NCBI GenBank assembly: GCA_965603115.1
Contig: CBFDBT010000101.1
Location: forward strand, 1-9,947
Direction: 5' to 3'
From: CBFDBT01 sp965603115
Lineage (GTDB): Bacteria > Pseudomonadota > Alphaproteobacteria > Sphingomonadales > Kordiimonadaceae
DNA: 9,947 nucleotides
The position numbers and the translations under genes are program-made. The notes beneath the pieces were generated by a model that ran no database searches, had not been told where the DNA came from, and saw only the letters and a list, made by a program, of their open reading frames with translations. Positions 6,433-9,947 of the stretch are shown piece by piece; position 1 is the first letter of the stretch; each line of letters begins with the position of its first letter.

Positions 6433-7572
6433 TTAATCCTTCAACATATCGCGGGAGATTATCACGCGCATGATCTCGTTGGTGCCCTCGAGTATTTGAT
6501 GGACCCTAAGGTCCCGTAGCAATTTCTCAATAGGATAATCCTGAAGATATCCATAACCACCAAACAATTGCAGCGCGTGATTAACAACATCAAAGCCAAC
6601 ATCAGTGACAAACCGCTTAGCCATAGCGGCACTGGCGGTCGCGCCAGCAGTTTTATTGCTAACCTTAAGAGCCGCGCTATAAAGCATTAGACGAGCAGCT
6701 TCCAGTTCGGTTTTCATGTCAGCCAATTTAAACTGTGTTGCCTGAAAGTCAGCAATGGCCTTGCCAAACTGCTTGCGCTCCTTGGTATAAGCCACAGCCT
6801 CGTCCAGCGCGCGCTGCGCACCACCCAGTGAGCAAGCGGCAATATTTAATCGCCCCCCGTCCAAGCCCTGCATGGCAATTTTAAAGCCTTCACCCTCAGC
6901 GCCAACACGGTTCGATACTGGGATGCGACAATCATCAAAATTCACTGCAGATGTTGGCTGCGAGTTCCAGCCCAGTTTCTTTTCCTGTGCACCAAAACTT
7001 AATCCTTCAGTACCCTTTTCGACAACAAAACAGCTAATACCTTTTGCGCCATTGTCGCTTGTGCGGGCCATCACGATATAAATATCCGACGTGCCACCAC
7101 CAGAGATAAAAGCTTTAGCGCCGTTCAACACATAATGGTCACCGTCTCGCACAGCACGGGTTTTAAGCGCAGCAGCATCGGACCCTGCCCCCGGCTCGGT
7201 CAGGCAATAACTGGATATTTTTGACAGTGTGACAAGATCAGGAAGAAAACGTTTTTTTAAAGCATCGTCACCAAAACAATCGATCATCCACGCTGCCATA
7301 TTATGGATAGAAAACATTGCTGCCGTAGATGGACACCCCATTGAGAGCTGCTCAAAAATCAACACAGATTCAACACGGCTCAGACCGCAGCCGCCCATAT
7401 CCTCGCTGACATAAATACTACCAAAACCCAATTCACCAACGGACTTTACAATGTCGGACGGCCAAGTTTTTTTCTCGTCCCACTCAGCAGCATTTGGTGC
7501 AAGCACATCACTGGCAAAAGATTTGGCCATATCAACAATGGCGCGTTGATCTTCGTTTAAGTTAAAATCCAT
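6433..7572 (-). CDS. Isobutyryl-CoA dehydrogenase (acyl-CoA dehydrogenase family)
   Basis: FAD flavoenzyme of 379 residues that probably oxidises isobutyryl-CoA to methacrylyl-CoA, passing electrons to electron-transfer flavoprotein; cytoplasmic. Acyl-CoA dehydrogenase landmarks in order: an N-terminal helical domain (1-120), the flavin/substrate strand YCLTEPGAGSD (122-132), GAKAFISGGG (151-160), KERKQFG (264-270), QLFGGYGYLQDYPIEKLLRD (335-354) and the catalytic Glu362 in HQILEGTNEIMR. The Glu position matches the ACAD8/short-chain type rather than the displaced Glu of isovaleryl-CoA dehydrogenase. Substrate choice is inferred mainly from the next two genes, which carry later steps of valine breakdown. 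A short-branched or butyryl specificity cannot be excluded. It is first in the operon, with GGAG about ten bases before its ATG, and lies 18 bases beyond a strong terminator hairpin. Confidence 0.9.
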   Translation of the reverse strand: MDFNLNEDQRAIVDMAKSFASDVLAPNAAEWDEKKTWPSDIVKSVGELGFGSIYVSEDMGGCGLSRVESVLIFEQLSMGCPSTAAMFSIHNMAAWMIDCFGDDALKKRFLPDLVTLSKISSYCLTEPGAGSDAAALKTRAVRDGDHYVLNGAKAFISGGGTSDIYIVMARTSDNGAKGISCFVVEKGTEGLSFGAQEKKLGWNSQPTSAVNFDDCRIPVSNRVGAEGEGFKIAMQGLDGGRLNIAACSLGGAQRALDEAVAYTKERKQFGKAIADFQATQFKLADMKTELEAARLMLYSAALKVSNKTAGATASAAMAKRFVTDVGFDVVNHALQLFGGYGYLQDYPIEKLLRDLRVHQILEGTNEIMRVIISRDMLKD

Positions 7573-7590
7573 TTTTATATAACTCCGAAT

Positions 7591-7620
7591 AAAAAGGGCA
7601 TCATCACCTGATAACGCCCT
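7591..7620 (-). terminator. Strong Rho-independent terminator after the M16 peptidase gene
   Basis: On the minus strand AGGGCGTTATCA (7620-7609) pairs with TGATGATGCCCT (7606-7595) around a GG centre. This gives a stem of nearly twelve pairs with two G-T wobbles (its innermost pairs must open to form a loop), followed by TTTT (7594-7591). It begins seven bases after the peptidase stop codon. It should end the peptidase transcript and insulate the valine operon, whose ATG is only 18 bases farther on; alternatively it acts as a leaky attenuator in the leader of that operon. Confidence 0.8.
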
Positions 7621-7626
7621 CTAGTA

Positions 7627-9947
7627 TTATTTTTTAATCTCTACGAAGCCAAGACCCAAGGACTTAACATCCTCTTCAATTTTGGCAACATCACCAACAA
7701 TGACCCAAACAATTTCGTCGGGTTTAATCTGAATTTTAGCCTCTGCATTAATCGCATCCAGTGTCATGGCGTCATACTGACCCTTTAACGTGGTGGCATA
7801 ATCAAGCCGTCTGCCATATTTGTTATTCAACACCATACTATTTAAAACTGCACTAGCCGTTTCAAAGCGGCCGGGCAAACTTCTTGTATTGGACTTGATA
7901 ATTGCATCCATCTCTTCAGGTTTTGCCGGATTGGTAGATAAAAACTCGGCAACCTCCCGCACAATTTCTTGCAAGCTTTCCTTGGTTTTATCGGTCTGTA
8001 CCGGCGCATATATTATCCATGGACGCTCACCAACGGCGCCCAGCGTGAGCGTTTGGGCCCCATACGACCAGCCCTTATCTTCACGTAAATTCATATTAAG
8101 CCGCGCAGTGAACTGCCCACCAAATATGTCATTAACTGCATCAAAAAGAAGGAAGTTTTTATAGGCTGGGTCAGGTACAAGATGGCCTGCCAAAATGAGC
8201 GATTGTGGTGCATCTGGTTTATCAACAAGTATTACACGCGCGCCTTTAGACGCTGTTGAAGCTCCAATATTTTTTGTTGGAATTGGTGTGGTTGGCGCTT
8301 GCCATGTGCCGAAGCTCGCCTCAAGGGCTGGAATTATGGCATCGAGTGTCGTATCGCCACTGATAAATATGGTTGCGTTATCAGCGCGTATCCAGTTTTG
8401 GTAATACTCGCGAAGCTGAGATGCCGACATGCTTGCAACACTTTCCTCCGTGCCTGCCCCGCGGTTAGGCTGGGCGTATGCATGACCTTTGCCGTAAAGC
8501 TCTGGGAAGAGAACATTCAAAGCTCCACTTATGGGTCGTGCATTATTTTGGGCGATAGCGGCTAGCCGCGCTTTACGCACCCTGTCCATTTCCTTGGCAT
8601 CAAAGCTTGGGTTTTGCACAATATCGGCAAAAAGAGCTAAAGATGCATCAAGATTGGCAGATAAGGCGTTGAGACTGGCAGAGGACATATCATTATCAGC
8701 CCCAGCAAATATTTGTGCGCCCAAAGCCTCTGCTTCGTCGGTAATTTCACTCGCCGTACGGCTCACGGTGCCCTCATCAAGCATACCCATAGTAAACAGA
8801 GCGGCACCCGGTGTGGCGGCCGTATCTGCTGATGTGCCAGCCTTGAACTGCATATTAATTTTTACCTCTGGCACTGTATGGCGCTCAGCGAGCACCACAC
8901 GAATACCGTTCGATAGCTTTCCTTCGGCAATTGCAGGGAAAACCAGCTCAGGTAGTGTCGTGACCTCAGGTAACTTGCTGCGATCCGCTGTTGTTTCAAC
9001 AGACTTTTGTCCCCCATAAGGTGTGACCGTAAGCTGGTAATACCCCTTGCTCAACCAATGAGCTGCCGCATTTTTAACGCTTGTTGGCGTGGCATCACTC
9101 ATCCAGTTCATTTGGGCCTTGAAGAAAACAGGGTCACCAGCATAAAGTTCACCTGTTGCTAACTTAGCGGCCTTTGCGCCAACACCCTCAAGCGAGCGTA
9201 TTTCATGGGCAAGGTTACGCGTGATCACGCGGCTAAGCTCATCAGATGTTGGACCATTTTTCATAAAGTCTGCAATAACTTCGTCGATGATGGCCTCAAC
9301 TTTTTCAGCATCAGCATCAGCATCATTTGCTAGTGTCGCCTGAATTTCAAAAACACTGGTGAGTTCAAATGCCTGAACATTTGCGCTAACGGTCGTCAAA
9401 AGGGCCTCATCAGCCACAAGGCGCTTATAAAGCCTAGAGTTTTTACCGCTACCCAGTATCATGGATACGAGGTCGAGCGTCACCAAGTCTTGCGATACTC
9501 TTGCCGGAACCGGCCACGAACGATAAATCCGTTGTTGGGGTACATCGCTTTGCATCTCTTCATAAACATTATTGGCAAGGTCTGGCACCCAGCTTTTAAT
9601 AACATTAAGCGCGGGTCCGGCTTCAACATCACCAAAATATTTTTCGACTAGAGGTTTGGCAGTGGCTACATCAACATCCCCAGATAAAACTAGAACCGCA
9701 TTGCTAGCGCCATAATACTCTTTGAACCAACTATGAACATCGTCAAGCGAAGCTGCATTAAGATCTTCCATCGAACCAATTGTGCTGTGACGGTATGGGT
9801 GGCCTACAGGGTAAAGGCCTTCTAGCTGGCTATATTCAACCATACCATAGGGGCGGTTATCACCTTGGCGCTTTTCATTTTGAACAACGGATCTTTGCTC
9901 ATCGAGTTTTTCCTGAGTGACAGCTCCAAGCAAATGTCCCATGCGGT
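7627..9947 (-). CDS. M16-family (insulinase/pitrilysin) zinc peptidase, N-terminus cut by window edge
   Basis: Two-module M16 metallopeptidase; at least 773 codons are visible and the frame is open at the right edge. The codons before the internal Met at 9942 fit the family wording DRMGHLL, so that Met is not the start. The HxxEH zinc motif, roughly 70-80 residues upstream, lies outside the window. The probable third zinc ligand is the Glu in LDEQRSVVQNEKRQ (E23 counted from the internal Met). The first module runs to about 310 and includes LGSGKNSRLYKRL. The second (about 340-770) starts KLSNGIRVVLAERHTVPEV, has ALFTMGMLDEGT where an active module would have HxxEH, and so is catalytically dead. 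It keeps the R/Y substrate-clamp block FGGQFTARLNMNLREDKGWSYGA (608-630). Relatives are usually 900-950 residues, exported to the periplasm and act on peptides, but the signal region is not visible here. It appears unrelated to the neighbouring catabolic genes. Confidence 0.92.
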   Translation of the reverse strand, partial: RMGHLLGAVTQEKLDEQRSVVQNEKRQGDNRPYGMVEYSQLEGLYPVGHPYRHSTIGSMEDLNAASLDDVHSWFKEYYGASNAVLVLSGDVDVATAKPLVEKYFGDVEAGPALNVIKSWVPDLANNVYEEMQSDVPQQRIYRSWPVPARVSQDLVTLDLVSMILGSGKNSRLYKRLVADEALLTTVSANVQAFELTSVFEIQATLANDADADAEKVEAIIDEVIADFMKNGPTSDELSRVITRNLAHEIRSLEGVGAKAAKLATGELYAGDPVFFKAQMNWMSDATPTSVKNAAAHWLSKGYYQLTVTPYGGQKSVETTADRSKLPEVTTLPELVFPAIAEGKLSNGIRVVLAERHTVPEVKINMQFKAGTSADTAATPGAALFTMGMLDEGTVSRTASEITDEAEALGAQIFAGADNDMSSASLNALSANLDASLALFADIVQNPSFDAKEMDRVRKARLAAIAQNNARPISGALNVLFPELYGKGHAYAQPNRGAGTEESVASMSASQLREYYQNWIRADNATIFISGDTTLDAIIPALEASFGTWQAPTTPIPTKNIGASTASKGARVILVDKPDAPQSLILAGHLVPDPAYKNFLLFDAVNDIFGGQFTARLNMNLREDKGWSYGAQTLTLGAVGERPWIIYAPVQTDKTKESLQEIVREVAEFLSTNPAKPEEMDAIIKSNTRSLPGRFETASAVLNSMVLNNKYGRRLDYATTLKGQYDAMTLDAINAEAKIQIKPDEIVWVIVGDVAKIEEDVKSLGLGFVEIKK

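Noticed and set aside
8531..9019. 162-codon plus-strand frame opposite the M16 peptidase
   Set aside because: Shadow of the peptidase reading frame, Ala/Ser-rich by reverse-complement bias, with no ribosome binding site.
1..9947. Mobile element, CRISPR array, defence system or biosynthetic cluster
   Set aside because: I saw no transposase, integrase, phage, toxin or repeat-spacer pattern on either strand; all long frames are accounted for by catabolic enzymes, one regulator and one peptidase.

Overview
The window fits an alphaproteobacterial chromosome, probably from a marine or other heterotrophic lineage with moderate GC. This is inferred from gene content and protein style, not from any marker gene. 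All eight protein genes can be assigned to known families. No RNA gene, CRISPR array, transposase or phage gene is visible.

Positions 1-3481 (minus strand) hold an arginine-catabolism operon, read right to left: an M20 metallo-hydrolase, astA (arginine N-succinyltransferase) and astD (succinylglutamate-semialdehyde dehydrogenase, cut by the left edge). The junctions are overlapping: 14 bases between M20 and astA, and a TGATG between astA and astD. The usual last enzyme, AstE (an M14-type succinylglutamate desuccinylase), is not in view. The co-transcribed M20 hydrolase, with a complete set of metal-binding residues, is a plausible substitute, and this is the most interesting biochemical idea in the window.

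Positions 3482-3744 form a divergent intergenic region. It has an extended -10 promoter candidate facing the M20-astA-astD operon, a cluster of GTTCATC/GAAC half-sites, a small terminator-like hairpin and a short perfect palindrome. It leads on the plus strand into a LuxR-type regulator (3745-4470). That regulator's receiver-like domain has lost the phospho-acceptor aspartate.

Positions 4474-7572 (minus strand) hold a tight three-gene valine-degradation operon: isobutyryl-CoA dehydrogenase, 3-hydroxyisobutyryl-CoA hydrolase and 3-hydroxyisobutyrate dehydrogenase (mmsB). These are consecutive steps from isobutyryl-CoA to methylmalonate semialdehyde, with gaps of 4-5 bases. mmsB ends three bases from the end of the convergent LuxR gene. 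The methylmalonate-semialdehyde dehydrogenase expected next (mmsA) is not in the window.

Positions 7591-7620 carry a strong intrinsic terminator for the upstream gene, a two-domain M16 (insulinase/pitrilysin family) peptidase (7627 to the right edge) whose N-terminal part lies outside the window. The terminator sits only 18 bases before the first valine gene, so that operon's promoter must be very close to, or upstream of, the hairpin.
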